DNA of 64,000 bases from Roseomonas gilardii subsp. gilardii (GTDB lineage Bacteria > Pseudomonadota > Alphaproteobacteria > Acetobacterales > Acetobacteraceae): contig NZ_CP095554.1 of the NCBI RefSeq assembly GCF_023078375.1, positions 2,096,501 to 2,160,500 on the forward strand, in the 5' to 3' direction. Below the pieces are notes generated by a model that did not search any database, was not told the DNA's origin, and saw nothing but the letters and a program-made list of their open reading frames with translations. The position numbers and the translations under genes are program-made. Numbering within the stretch: the stretch's first letter is position 1; every line of letters begins with the position of its first letter. Positions 17,130 through 26,003 of this stretch are shown here, in pieces.

Positions 17130-18344
17130 ATGAACCGACACGTGATCCCCGCCTTGATGCCGACCTACAACCGCGCCGACCTCGCCTTCGAGCGGGGCGA
17201 GGGCGCCTGGCTGTGGACGGAAGACGGGCGACGATTCCTCGACTTCGGCTCCGGCATCGCCACCACCAGCCTCGGCCACGCGCATTCGCATCTCACCGAG
17301 GCCATTGCCGGGCAGCTCGGCAAGGTGATGCACGTCTCCAACCTCTACCGCGTGCCGCAGGCCGAGCGCCTGGCACAGCGGCTGGTGGAGAGTTCCTTCG
17401 CCGACAGCGTCTTCTTCTGCAATTCGGGCGCCGAGGCGAACGAGGGCATGATCAAGGCGGTGCGCAAGCACTATGCCGAGACCGGCCGCCCCGAGCGCTT
17501 CCGCATGATCTGCTTCGAGGGCGCCTTCCACGGCCGCACCCTGGCCACGCTGTCGGCCACGGGCAATCCGAAATACCTGGCCGGCTTCGGCCCGCCGGTG
17601 GACGGCTTCGATCATGTCCCCTTCGGCAACATGAACGCCGTGCGCGACGCCATCGGGCCGAACACCGCCGGTATCATGATCGAGCCGATCCAGGGCGAGG
17701 GCGGCGTGCGCCCCGCCGACCTGCGCTTCCTGCGGGAACTGCGCGCCGTCTGCGACGAGTACGGCCTGCTGCTGGCGCTGGATGAGGTGCAGACGGGCAT
17801 GGGCCGCTCCGGCAAGCTCTGGGCGCACCAGTGGGCCGGGATCGAGCCGGATGTCATGTCCTCGGCCAAGGGCATCGGCGGCGGCTTTCCGCTCGGCGCC
17901 GTGCTGGCCCGGGAGCATGTGGCCAAGTACCTCGTGCCCGGCACGCATGGCACGACCTATGGCGGCAATCCGCTGGCCTGCACCGCCGGCAATGCCGTGC
18001 TGGACGTGATCCTCGCCCCGGGATTCCTGGATGGCGTGGATCGCGTCGCGCGTCATCTCTGGCGCGGGATGCAGGACCTCGCCGCGCGGCATCCGCATGT
18101 GGCGATGGGCGTGCAGGGCGCCGGCCTGTTGATCGGCCTGCGGCTGCGCGAGGACGTGTCCAACACCGCCATGCAGGCCATGGCGGTGGAGGAAGGGCTC
18201 CTCACCGTCGCTGCCGGGATGAACGTGCTGCGTCTGGCGCCGCCGCTGATCATCACGGAGGCCGAGGCCGACGAGGCGCTGAGCCGCCTCGACCGCGCCG
18301 CGGCCCGCATGGAGCCCGCCCGCGACAAGGTGGCGGCCCAATGA
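17130..18344 (+). CDS. argD: Acetylornithine aminotransferase ArgD
   Basis: 404 residues, class-III PLP aminotransferase of the usual length. [14 protein letters not shown] (96-109) binds the cofactor phosphate, [10 protein letters not shown] (217-226) supplies the PLP-contacting Asp, and K247 in [13 protein letters not shown] is the Schiff-base lysine. It converts N-acetylglutamate semialdehyde to N-acetylornithine in arginine synthesis; it may also act on succinyldiaminopimelate, as many ArgD proteins do. The ATG at 17130 is chosen as the start of the conserved N-terminus ([17 protein letters not shown]). It overlaps argF by 4 bases. Confidence 0.94.
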   Translation: MNRHVIPALMPTYNRADLAFERGEGAWLWTEDGRRFLDFGSGIATTSLGHAHSHLTEAIAGQLGKVMHVSNLYRVPQAERLAQRLVESSFADSVFFCNSGAEANEGMIKAVRKHYAETGRPERFRMICFEGAFHGRTLATLSATGNPKYLAGFGPPVDGFDHVPFGNMNAVRDAIGPNTAGIMIEPIQGEGGVRPADLRFLRELRAVCDEYGLLLALDEVQTGMGRSGKLWAHQWAGIEPDVMSSAKGIGGGFPLGAVLAREHVAKYLVPGTHGTTYGGNPLACTAGNAVLDVILAPGFLDGVDRVARHLWRGMQDLAARHPHVAMGVQGAGLLIGLRLREDVSNTAMQAMAVEEGLLTVAAGMNVLRLAPPLIITEAEADEALSRLDRAAARMEPARDKVAAQ

Positions 18345-19318
18345 GCGCGGCGCTCAGGCCCGTGGCGGGGTCCTTATCTGGAAGCGTGTCGGGGGAGGGG
18401 AAGCCCTCCCTCCGGCACTTCCTCGACCTGTCGGACCATGATTCCCCGACGCTGCGGCACATGCTGGACCTCGGCATGCGCTGCAAGCGCGGCGAGATGG
18501 CGGACAGGCCGCTGGCCGGCAAGACCGTCGCACTGATCTTCGAGAAACCCTCCACCCGCACCCGCGTCTCCTTCGAGGTCGGCATCCGCCAGCTCGGCGG
18601 CGATGTGGTGGTGCTGAGCGGCAAGGACAGCCAGCTCGGGCGCGGCGAGAGCCCGGCCGACACGGCCCGCGTCCTGTCCCGCTACGTGGACGCCATCATG
18701 CTGCGCACGGATTCCGCCGGAAAGCTGCGCGAGCTGGTGGAGCACGCCACGGTGCCGGTCATCAACGGCCTCACCGACCTGTCGCATCCCTGCCAGATCA
18801 TGGCGGATGTGATGACCTTCGAGGAGCATCGCGGCCCCATCGCGGGGCAGGTCTTGGCCTGGACCGGCGATGGCAACAACGTTGCCCGTTCCTTCATCCA
18901 GGCCGCGGCGCGCTTCGACTTCACGCTGCGCGTCGCCACGCCGCCGGAACTCTCGCCGCCGGCGCAACTGGTGGACTGGGCCCGGGCAGAGGGGGCGCGG
19001 ATCGAGGTGACGGACGATGCGGTGGCCGCCGTGCGCGGCGCGCGCTGCGTGGTAACGGACACCTGGGTCAGCATGTCGGACGAGGAGGACGGCACCGCCG
19101 CCCGCCGCCAGAACCTGCTGGCCCCCTACCAGCTCAACACCGCCCTGCTGCGCCATGCGGCGCCGGACGCGATCGTGATGCACTGCCTGCCGGCGCATCG
19201 CGGGGAGGAGATCACCGACGAGGTGATCGATGGCCCGCAATCCGTGGTCTTCGACGAGGCCGAGAACCGGCTGCATGCCCAGAAGGGCGTGCTGCTCTGG
19301 GCGCTGGGCGCCGGCTGA
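18341..19318 (+). CDS. argF: Ornithine carbamoyltransferase ArgF
   Basis: 325 residues. Carbamoyl-phosphate site STRTR (71-75), HPCQ motif in [10 protein letters not shown], and the ornithine-binding [10 protein letters not shown] near the C-terminus, where the C distinguishes OTCases from aspartate carbamoyltransferase. It makes citrulline from ornithine. It is translationally coupled to argD (ATGA overlap). The first ~22 residues ([18 protein letters not shown]) look like an extra non-conserved leader; an internal start is possible. Confidence 0.94.
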   Translation: MSAALRPVAGSLSGSVSGEGKPSLRHFLDLSDHDSPTLRHMLDLGMRCKRGEMADRPLAGKTVALIFEKPSTRTRVSFEVGIRQLGGDVVVLSGKDSQLGRGESPADTARVLSRYVDAIMLRTDSAGKLRELVEHATVPVINGLTDLSHPCQIMADVMTFEEHRGPIAGQVLAWTGDGNNVARSFIQAAARFDFTLRVATPPELSPPAQLVDWARAEGARIEVTDDAVAAVRGARCVVTDTWVSMSDEEDGTAARRQNLLAPYQLNTALLRHAAPDAIVMHCLPAHRGEEITDEVIDGPQSVVFDEAENRLHAQKGVLLWALGAG

Positions 19319-19323
19319 ACCGG

Positions 19324-19349
19324 GGCGAGGGGGCTCCCCTCCCCTCGCC
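19324..19349. terminator. Possible shared terminator between argF and the convergent lipoprotein gene
   Basis: Perfect 9-bp inverted repeat GGCGAGGGG (19324-19332) / CCCCTCGCC (19341-19349), 8-base loop, placed 6 bases after the argF stop and 14 before the lipoprotein stop. No T-tract on either side. Confidence 0.45.
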
Positions 19350-19362
19350 ATCGCCTTTCCTC

Positions 19363-19905
19363 CTACCGCCCGACCGTGGGCATCCGCGCCACCGCATCCG
19401 GATCGACCACCGGGGCCGGGGGTGCCGTCTCGACGGGCGTCGGCGGCGCGGGCGGCTGCGAGAAGGGGGAGGCATTGATCTGTTGGCTGACCGGCAGCAT
19501 GCTCGACTGCGGGCGCCGCATGCAGCCCCGGATGATGGGCTCGCAGACGCCGTCCTCGCCCACCACGCGGTCGTTGTTGCCGCTGTAGAAGAGGGCGGCG
19601 ACCTTGTTGTCCACCACCCTGAAATTGGCCGTGCAGCTCGATCCACTGCCGCCGATCGTGTAGCCGCCGCCGATCACCGGCAGCGTCACCTCGATGCCGC
19701 CCGTGGAGTCGTTCTTGAGGGCATAGGTGAAGATCTGCGTGCGCGCGTCGATCTTGCTGGTCTTGTCAGGCACCCCCGCGCAGGACTGCAGATCGGCCGC
19801 GGTCATGCCCACCATGTTGACCTGCGCCTGATGCGCCGTGTCGGACGCCTCGTAGCCGCAGCTCGCGAGGGCCAGCAGAGTGGAGAGGATGAGGGGATGC
19901 CGCAT
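19363..19905 (-). CDS. Predicted lipoprotein with a BamE/SmpA-like segment
   Basis: 180 residues. Lipobox LASC with cysteine 16. After a short linker comes MTAADLQSCAGVPDKTSKI followed by an aromatic beta-strand segment (TQIFTYALKND), reminiscent of the BamE/SmpA/OmlA fold (short helix, GxP turn, W/Y strand). The second half has paired cysteines (SSCTANFRVV, GVCEPIIRGC) and a Pro-rich tail. No specific function can be assigned; likely an outer-membrane lipoprotein. The start at 19905 is fixed by the signal peptide. Confidence 0.7.
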   Translation of the reverse strand: MRHPLILSTLLALASCGYEASDTAHQAQVNMVGMTAADLQSCAGVPDKTSKIDARTQIFTYALKNDSTGGIEVTLPVIGGGYTIGGSGSSCTANFRVVDNKVAALFYSGNNDRVVGEDGVCEPIIRGCMRRPQSSMLPVSQQINASPFSQPPAPPTPVETAPPAPVVDPDAVARMPTVGR

Positions 19906-20071
19906 GGATGCTCCTGTCAGGGTTGCCCCCATTGAACGCATGCTGCGGTGCGGTGAAAGGCTGTCCCCACCCGCCTCACGGGCTTCTGAGGCCGGCGGGG
20001 GCGGAACGATTCGGCTTCCCAACAGCGGAAACCGGGGCCGGCGAACAGCCGGGAAGGGGAAGGGAGGGTGG

Positions 20072-20143
20072 AGCGGGCGATGGGAATCGAACCCACGACA
20101 TTCAGCTTGGGAAGCTGACGTTCTACCTCTGAACTACGCCCGC
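20072..20143 (-). tRNA. tRNA-Gly (anticodon CCC)
   Basis: A 72-base cloverleaf reads on the minus strand: acceptor GCGGGCG/CGCCCGC with discriminator T, D-stem GTTC/GAAC, anticodon stem TCAGC/GCTGA around loop TTCCCAA (anticodon CCC), variable ATGTC, and T-arm with TTCGATT. CCA is not encoded. All stems pair, so the gene looks functional. Confidence 0.95.
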
Positions 20144-20217
20144 AGCCGAGGTGCCGCCCTTCTACCCTGGCCGCGCGGGGCGGGCAAGAGACCCGCGCGC
20201 CGTCGGGCCGGCGGCCA

Positions 20218-20901
20218 TCACATCTCCGCCCAGCGCCGGAGGAGGTTGTGGTAGCTCGCGGTCATCGCCAGCACGCCCGGATGGTCGTCCGGCAGGGAAC
20301 GGCGGAGCTCGATGATCCCCATGTCCAGGTCATAGAGATGGGCCCGCTGGCCATCGTCCTTGACCATGGACTGGCTCCAGAAGAAGCAGCCCCAGCGCGA
20401 TCCCCGGGTGATCTCGGTCACGCTGTGCAGGCTGGTGGCCGGATAGACCACCATGTCCCCCGCCGGCAGCTTCACCCGTTGCTCTCCATAGGTGTCCTGC
20501 ACCACCAGCTCGCCGCCATCATAATCCTCGGGCGGTGTCAGGAAGATCGTGGAGGAGACGTCGGTGCGGATGCGCATTCCCGCCCCGGGGACGAGGCGCA
20601 CGGAATTGTCCACATGCGCGCCGAAGGTCATGCCGACATCATAGCGGTTGAACATGGGTGGATAGACCCGCAGCGGCAGGGCGGCGGTGGAGAAGAGCGG
20701 GTTGCGCCCCAGCGCCCTCAGGACGAGGTCGCCCAGTTCGCGCGCCACCGGGGAATTCTCCGGGATCTGCAGGTTCTTCTTCACCAGGGCCGACTGCGCG
20801 CCGGCGGTGGTGCGCCCATCCTCCCAGGCCGCGGCCTCCAGCCTCTGCCGGGCATAGGCGACTTCCTCGGCCGTCAGCACGTTGGAAATGCGCACGAGCA
20901 T
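20218..20901 (-). CDS. piuC: PiuC-type Fe(II)/2-oxoglutarate-dependent dioxygenase (PKHD hydroxylase)
   Basis: 227 residues, the usual size for PiuC/YbiX. The double-stranded beta-helix iron triad is visible: H96 and D98 (FGAHVDNS) and H159 (YPATSLHSV), plus R169 for 2-oxoglutarate (GSRWGCFFW). Typical N-terminus ([14 protein letters not shown]). Family members sit beside TonB siderophore receptors, as here, and are iron-regulated; the substrate is unknown. Its ribosome site, GGAGGTGATCT about 7-17 bases upstream, is almost a full anti-16S match, suggesting strong translation. A 16-bp hairpin separates it from the receptor gene upstream. Confidence 0.92.
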   Translation of the reverse strand: MLVRISNVLTAEEVAYARQRLEAAAWEDGRTTAGAQSALVKKNLQIPENSPVARELGDLVLRALGRNPLFSTAALPLRVYPPMFNRYDVGMTFGAHVDNSVRLVPGAGMRIRTDVSSTIFLTPPEDYDGGELVVQDTYGEQRVKLPAGDMVVYPATSLHSVTEITRGSRWGCFFWSQSMVKDDGQRAHLYDLDMGIIELRRSLPDDHPGVLAMTASYHNLLRRWAEM

Positions 20902-20958
20902 CGGAGATCACCTCCATCCTTGGGGGGGCTGCCGGGAGGGCGGCCCCGGAAACGGGTG

Positions 20959-20995
20959 AGGAGGCGCCCGCGATGCCGGATCGCGGGCGCCTCCT
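20959..20995 (-). terminator. Very strong hairpin between the TonB receptor and piuC
   Basis: Perfect 16-bp inverted repeat: 20959-20974 pairs with 20980-20995, loop GCCGG. It lies 48 bases after the receptor stop and 57 before the piuC start, in the direction of transcription. No T-tract follows on the minus strand, so it may be a weak terminator, an RNA stability element or a processing site rather than a classical terminator. Confidence 0.5.
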
Positions 20996-21043
20996 GTTCC
21001 TGTGGCACTCAGGGACCGCCGGCAGGTCGTGCCGGCGGCCGTA

Positions 21044-23308
21044 TCAGAAGTTCGCCGCCAGTGACACCAGGATGGTGCGCCCCGCAGCCGGGATCACGCG
21101 CCCTCCGAACAGGGAGTCGTAGTTCAGGGCGTTGCCGAGGTTGTAGCCATTCACGGCGATGGTGAGCTGTTCGGCCAGCTTGTGCGAGATCATGGCATCG
21201 AAGCTCAGGTTCGACGGGACCTTCGCCGTGTTGGCGGCGTTCAGGTAGACCGAGTTGCGATAGAACATGCCACCACCCAGCGTGACGTTGTAGGGCGTCT
21301 GCGGCGCGATCTCATAGGTCGTCCACAGCGAAGCCGCGTGCTTGGGCACGTACTGCACGTTCTTGCCCACATTGGCGGCTGTCGTGGAGCGCGTGGTCTC
21401 GCTGTCGAGGTAGGTGTAGTTGGCATTGACGTTCCAGGCCGAGGTGATGCGGCCGGTGACGCCCGCCTCGACGCCCTGCACCCGCTGCCGGTCGCTGGTG
21501 GAATAGACGGTTCCATCCTCCAGCGGCACGGTGGCGTTCTTCTTGTTGATCCGGAACAGCGAGGTGTAGAGGCCCAGCCGGTTGTCGAACACGCCGATCT
21601 TGGCGCCGATCTCGAAGTTCTCGTTGCGCTCGGGCTCGACATTGGGGTTCACCGAGAAGGGCAGGGTGGTGAAGTTCGCGCCCGGCGGCGTGGTCGAGGT
21701 CGAGTAGGAGAAGTAGTAGGTCTGCGCCGGCGTCGGTTCCCAGACGAGGCTGGCGGTCGGATCGACGAAGTCCTCGGTGCTGCTGATATCGGTGGTGGGC
21801 CGGGCGCCCCGGTTGCCCGCCGTGTAGTCCAGGTTGTAATGCGTGTAGCGGAAGCCGCCGATCACCGAGAGTTCCGGGATCAGCCACATCCGGTCGCGCA
21901 TGAACAGGCCGAGATTGGTCGTGTCCGTGTTGCGCAACGCGTCGCCCGTGGTGAAGCTCAGGCTATAGCGGTTATCCGGGTTTCGGATGGTGGGGAACAG
22001 GCGCGTGCCGACCGTGTTGAGCCCGGTGCGGTCCGTGCTCTCATGCGCGATGTCCACACCCGCCGTCAGCTCGTGACGCAGTGTCCATGTGTCGAACTTG
22101 GCATTCGCGGTGGCGATGTTCTGGATGCCCCAGGTGTCCTGCGTATAGGCACCGATGCCACCGGTATAGGAGACCGCCGGATTCCTGCCGGCCAGGAACT
22201 GCCCCGAGCAACTGGCGTTGAAGGCCGCGAGCGTGGTGCCGGTGCCGCAGGAGACAGGGCTGTAGGCGAAGTCGCGCTTGACCCAGGAGGTGCGGAAGCT
22301 GTCGTTCAGGGTCAGCCAGTCGTTCACGCGATGCTGCAGGGTGGCGGTGAGGCGGTTCACCTCGACCTTGTCGCGATCGCCCTGATTGCCGTACCAGCTG
22401 CGCCGGTTGAGGCCGAACTCCGTGGCCGGGCGCCCGATGCCGCCGAAGGGCGTGACGATCGGAACGCCGCTCTCGGTGGCCTGGTCGTACTGGTAATGCA
22501 GGTATTCCACCGTGGCGGTGGTGTCGGTGCCCAGGCCGAAGGCGACGGAAGGCGCGATGCCCCAGCGCCGCTGGTCCTGCCCGTCCCGGCTCACGGTCTG
22601 GCTGCTCTGGCCCATCATGTTCAGGCGCACGGCGCTGGTCTCGCCCACCTGCACGTTCACGTCGGCGGTGGCACGCGCGAAGGGACCCATGCCGCCCGTC
22701 GCCACGCCGCCATAGCTGTTGCCCAGATGCGGCAGGCGGCTCACCTGGTTCACACCGCCGCCCACCGTGCCGGAGCCGCCCAGGGCGAAGCCGGAGGGTC
22801 CCTTCAGGACCTGCACTTCCTCCGTGGTGAAAGCGTCGCGCACATAGGTTCCGAAGTCGCGCAGACCATCGGTGAACAGGTCGTTCTGGGCATTGAAGCC
22901 GCGGATGCGGAACTGGTCGCCGGCTACGCCGCCATTGCCCTCGCCCGCCGAGGCGGTGATCCCCGGCACGTTGCGCAGCGCCTGCTCCAGCGTGGTGACG
23001 TTCTGCTCACGCAGGACCTCCTGCGGCACCACGTTGATCGTCTGCGGCGTGTCCTGGATCGTGTCCGGCAGGCGGTCGATGCCGGTACGGCGGCGGAGCG
23101 TGTTGGGCGGTGTCGCGCCCTCCACGTTCACCTGCGGAATGACCACGGGAGACGGGCTGAAGACCGGGGCCTGGCTTTGCACCGGCGCCGTGCCATCCGT
23201 CGCCGGGCTGGCGGTTTGCGCCTGGGCCACGGCCGAGACGGAAACGGCAAGCCCGGCCACCAGCGCGCCCTGCGTCATCAGGTCGCGCACTCCACTGCGA
23301 GTCACCAC
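21044..23308 (-). CDS. TonB-dependent siderophore receptor
   Basis: 754 residues. Signal peptide (GALVAGLAVSVSAVAQAQ), plug domain (DTIQDTPQTINVVPQEVLRE, ALRNVPGITASAGEGNGG, EEVQVLKGPSGFALGGSG) and a ~600-residue beta-barrel rich in aromatic strand pairs, ending in the outer-membrane sorting signature (ILVSLAANF, terminal Phe). The sequence is of the FhuE/FptA/Fiu ferric-siderophore class. It imports an iron chelate across the outer membrane using TonB. A Fur-box-like palindrome lies just upstream and piuC downstream, consistent with iron control. The start shown is GTG with GAGGGG upstream; an ATG ten codons later would also keep a signal peptide. Confidence 0.92.
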   Translation of the reverse strand: MVTRSGVRDLMTQGALVAGLAVSVSAVAQAQTASPATDGTAPVQSQAPVFSPSPVVIPQVNVEGATPPNTLRRRTGIDRLPDTIQDTPQTINVVPQEVLREQNVTTLEQALRNVPGITASAGEGNGGVAGDQFRIRGFNAQNDLFTDGLRDFGTYVRDAFTTEEVQVLKGPSGFALGGSGTVGGGVNQVSRLPHLGNSYGGVATGGMGPFARATADVNVQVGETSAVRLNMMGQSSQTVSRDGQDQRRWGIAPSVAFGLGTDTTATVEYLHYQYDQATESGVPIVTPFGGIGRPATEFGLNRRSWYGNQGDRDKVEVNRLTATLQHRVNDWLTLNDSFRTSWVKRDFAYSPVSCGTGTTLAAFNASCSGQFLAGRNPAVSYTGGIGAYTQDTWGIQNIATANAKFDTWTLRHELTAGVDIAHESTDRTGLNTVGTRLFPTIRNPDNRYSLSFTTGDALRNTDTTNLGLFMRDRMWLIPELSVIGGFRYTHYNLDYTAGNRGARPTTDISSTEDFVDPTASLVWEPTPAQTYYFSYSTSTTPPGANFTTLPFSVNPNVEPERNENFEIGAKIGVFDNRLGLYTSLFRINKKNATVPLEDGTVYSTSDRQRVQGVEAGVTGRITSAWNVNANYTYLDSETTRSTTAANVGKNVQYVPKHAASLWTTYEIAPQTPYNVTLGGGMFYRNSVYLNAANTAKVPSNLSFDAMISHKLAEQLTIAVNGYNLGNALNYDSLFGGRVIPAAGRTILVSLAANF

Positions 23309-23324
23309 GAAAACAACCCCTCAG

Positions 23325-23349
23325 ATTGATAATGCGAGTGGTTATCAAT
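23325..23349 (-). promoter_or_regulatory. Fur-box-like inverted repeat upstream of the TonB receptor
   Basis: Perfect 8-bp inverted repeat ATTGATAA (23325-23332) / TTATCAAT (23342-23349) with a 9-base spacer, AT-rich in a GC-rich genome, 16 bases before the receptor start. The TGATAA-N9-TTATCA core resembles the classical Fur site (GATAAT repeats). Iron repression is the likely role; Irr/RirA-type control is an alternative in some alphaproteobacteria. Confidence 0.65.
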
Positions 23350-23543
23350 ATCGGATTCGTGAACGGTTACAAGTCTGCAACGCCGGAAAATGTAATGGTG
23401 GATGCAAAACTTATCGGCCTGTCATGTTTTCCACACGGATATGGCGCTCACGCATGATGAAACCGGAGGCCGGAAACCTGACCGGGAGGGTTCCCAGAAG
23501 CCCCGGATCTGATCTAGAAGCGGCGCTGTGTCCGGAAGGGCGC

Positions 23544-23600
23544 CCTCGCGATTTGTCCGGCCAGCTTGCGGCGAGGTGAAAGAAGCGCGCTAAACGGCCG
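23544..23600 (+). ncRNA. SAM-II-like riboswitch upstream of metZ
   Basis: CCTCGC (23544-23549) pairs with GCGAGG (23571-23576). The loop starts GATTT, as in the SAM-II class, and contains TTGC before the closing arm. After the stem comes GTGAAAGAAG, then GCTAAA (23589-23594), the class signature. The loop sequence CCGGCC (23558-23562 region) can pair with CGGCCG (23595-23600) just after GCTAAA, giving the expected pseudoknot. It precedes a methionine gene, the known setting in alphaproteobacteria. A further perfect 7-bp hairpin (23602-23608/23615-23621) follows and may be part of the expression platform, as metZ starts 57 bases downstream of the aptamer. Confidence 0.8.
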
Positions 23601-23657
23601 TGGCGCCGTTTCCGCGGCGCCCGACCGGGCCGGCTTCGTCCGCAGGGAACCCGGTTG

Positions 23658-24869
23658 ATGGCCAAGCCCCTTTCCGACAAGCCGCTCCGCCCCGCCACGC
23701 TGCTCGTGCGCGGTGGCCAGGCCCGCAGCAATTTCGACGAGACCTCCGAGGCGCTCTTCCTCACCTCCGGCTTCGTCTATGACAGTGCCGAGCATGCGGA
23801 GGCCGCCTTCACCGGCGCCGCGCCGCACTACCAGTATTCCCGCTTCGGCAACCCGACCGTGACGGCGCTGGAAACCCGGCTGGCGGCGCTGGAAGGGGCG
23901 GAGGCCTGTCGCGTCGTGGCTACCGGCATGGCGGCCGTCTCCGCGGCGATGCTCAGCCACCTCAAGGCCGGCGACCGCGTGGTGGCCTCCCGCGCCCTGT
24001 TCGGCTCCTGCCACTGGATCGTCTCCACCCTGCTGCCCCGCTACGGCATCCGCACGGAATTCGTGGAGGGCAGTGACCTCGATGCCTGGCGCGCGGCCCT
24101 GGCGACGCCGGCCGATCTCGTGCTGCTGGAGACCCCGTCCAACCCGATGCTGGACGTGGTGGACCTGCGCGCGGTGGCCGACCTCGCCCATGATGCGGGG
24201 GCGCTGGTGGTGGTGGACAATGTCTTCGCCACACCGCTGTTGCAGCGGCCGCTGGAATTCGGTGCCGATGTGGTCGTCTATTCCACCACCAAGCATTTCG
24301 ACGGCCAGGGCCGCACCCTCGGCGGCGCGGTGCTGGGCCGGCAGAAGTGGATCGAGGAGGTGCTGCAGCCCTTCACCCGCAACACCGGGCCGGCGCTGTC
24401 CCCCTTCAACGCCTGGGTAATCCTCAAGGGGCTGGAGACGCTGCACCTCCGCATGCCGGCGATGTGCCAGTCGGCCGAGGCGGTGGCGCGGTTCCTGGAA
24501 GGCCGCCCCGAGGTGTCGCGCACCCGCTACCCGACCCTGGAATCGCACCCGCAGCGGGAACTGGCGATGCGCCAGATGTCGGCGGGCGGGACGATGGTCA
24601 CCTTCGACCTGGCCGGCGGGCGCGAGGCCGCCTTCGCCTTCATGAATGCCCTGGGCGTCGTGGACATCTCCAACAACCTGGGCGATTCGAAGAGCCTGAT
24701 CACCCATCCGGCCACGACCACCCATATGCGGATCGGCGCCGAGGAGCGGGCCAAGCTGGGCATCGGCGACGGCACGGTGCGCCTGTCGATCGGGCTGGAG
24801 GACCGGCAGGACCTGATCGAGGACCTGGAAACCGCCCTGAAGGCCATCCCCGGCACCGCCCGCCGCTGA
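23658..24869 (+). CDS. metZ: O-succinylhomoserine sulfhydrylase MetZ
   Basis: 403 residues, Cys/Met metabolism PLP enzyme. YSRFGNPT (60-67) supplies the PLP phosphate contacts, VVVDNVFATPLLQRP (184-198) the cofactor Asp, and K212 (STTKHFDGQGR) the Schiff base. The STTKHFDGQGR form and overall pattern fit MetZ rather than cystathionine gamma-synthase (which has ...KYINGHSD). It makes homocysteine directly from O-succinylhomoserine and sulfide. ATG at 23658 was chosen; an adjacent TTG codon gives one more residue. Probably controlled by the upstream SAM-sensing leader, repressing synthesis when SAM is plentiful. Confidence 0.92.
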   Translation: MAKPLSDKPLRPATLLVRGGQARSNFDETSEALFLTSGFVYDSAEHAEAAFTGAAPHYQYSRFGNPTVTALETRLAALEGAEACRVVATGMAAVSAAMLSHLKAGDRVVASRALFGSCHWIVSTLLPRYGIRTEFVEGSDLDAWRAALATPADLVLLETPSNPMLDVVDLRAVADLAHDAGALVVVDNVFATPLLQRPLEFGADVVVYSTTKHFDGQGRTLGGAVLGRQKWIEEVLQPFTRNTGPALSPFNAWVILKGLETLHLRMPAMCQSAEAVARFLEGRPEVSRTRYPTLESHPQRELAMRQMSAGGTMVTFDLAGGREAAFAFMNALGVVDISNNLGDSKSLITHPATTTHMRIGAEERAKLGIGDGTVRLSIGLEDRQDLIEDLETALKAIPGTARR

Positions 24870-24991
24870 GGCGGCCCGCCCCGCCATCCGCGGGGAAATG
24901 GGCGGGTATCCCGTGACCGCATCGCCGCCCTTCGCAAAGAGGGGCGGCGCCGCATCTCGCAGGCGGAACGGGCAGCGCCTATCTAGGCGCG

Positions 24992-25951
24992 GTGAAAGAC
25001 GTCACCGATCCCTCCGCCACGCCCGACTTCCTGAACCACGACCGTCCGCCCGTGCCGGATCTTGTCGTGCCGCGCGGCGTGCAGCCCTTCCATCTCGCCA
25101 ACCGGCCCGTGCGCGGGCGGCTGGTGCGGCTCGGCCCACTGGCCGAGGCTCTGATCTCCCGCCACGACTACGCGCCCGATGTCGCCCGGCTGCTCGGCCA
25201 GTCGCTGGCGCTCACCGCCGGTCTCGCCGCGGCGCTGAAGTTCCGGGGCTCCTTCTCCCTCCAGGCCAAGGGTGACGGGCCGGTCGGCATGCTGCTGGCC
25301 GACTGCACCGATACCGGCAGCCTGCGCGGCTATGCCCGGATCAGCGAGGGGGCCGAGGGCATGCCCCAGGGCGAGGCGGCGGCGCTGCTGGGCAAGGGCT
25401 ATCTGGCCTTCACCTGCGACCAGGGCCAGGACATGGACCGCTACCAGGGTATCGTCGCCATCGAGGGCGAGACGCTCTCGGCGATGACCGACCGCTATTT
25501 CGAGACCTCCGAGCAACTCCGGGCCTGGGTGCGCCTCGCCGCCGCGAGGACCGCTTCCGGCTGGCGTGCCTCCGCCCTGATCATGGAGCGCGTGGCGGGT
25601 GCGGGCGGCATCGGCACGCTGGGCGAGGAGGAGCAGGAGGAGGCCTGGCGCACCGCCACCATCCTGGCCGGGACGCTGAAGGATGAGGAACTGCTGGACG
25701 ACGCCCTGCCGCCGGAGCGCCTGCTGCACCGCCTTTTCCACGAGGAGGGGCTGGTGGCCGACCGTGCCCGCGCGCTGTCCTATGGCTGCCGCTGCTCGCG
25801 GGCGCGACTCGCCTCGGTGCTGCAATCCTTCCCGGGCGACGATCTCGACCACATGGCCGAGGAGGGGCAGATCACCATGACCTGCGAGTTCTGCAACGTC
25901 GAATTCCGCTTCGACCGCGCGGATGTGCGCTCTGGTGCGGGGCGGGCCTGA
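24992..25951 (+). CDS. hslO: Redox-regulated chaperone Hsp33
   Basis: 319 residues. The N-terminal Hsp33 fold is recognisable (HLANRPVRGRLVRLG, LTAGLAAALKFRGSFSLQAKGDGPV, LLGKGYLAFTCDQG). The C-terminal zinc/redox switch has C266-x-C268 and C298-x2-C301 (YGCRCSRARL, TCEFCNVEF), the four cysteines that bind zinc when reduced and form disulfides under oxidative stress, turning on holdase activity. GTG start at 24992. It follows metZ on the same strand after 122 bases. Confidence 0.93.
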   Translation: MKDVTDPSATPDFLNHDRPPVPDLVVPRGVQPFHLANRPVRGRLVRLGPLAEALISRHDYAPDVARLLGQSLALTAGLAAALKFRGSFSLQAKGDGPVGMLLADCTDTGSLRGYARISEGAEGMPQGEAAALLGKGYLAFTCDQGQDMDRYQGIVAIEGETLSAMTDRYFETSEQLRAWVRLAAARTASGWRASALIMERVAGAGGIGTLGEEEQEEAWRTATILAGTLKDEELLDDALPPERLLHRLFHEEGLVADRARALSYGCRCSRARLASVLQSFPGDDLDHMAEEGQITMTCEFCNVEFRFDRADVRSGAGRA

Positions 25952-26003
25952 TCGGCTAACCCTCTCGCCCCTCTGCCTTTCCCCCCGGGAGCTGCGAATC
26001 CGC

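Noticed and set aside
21182-23329. 715-residue plus-strand frame opposite the TonB receptor
   Set aside because: Antisense shadow; no signal peptide or domain, and it runs over the Fur-box region.
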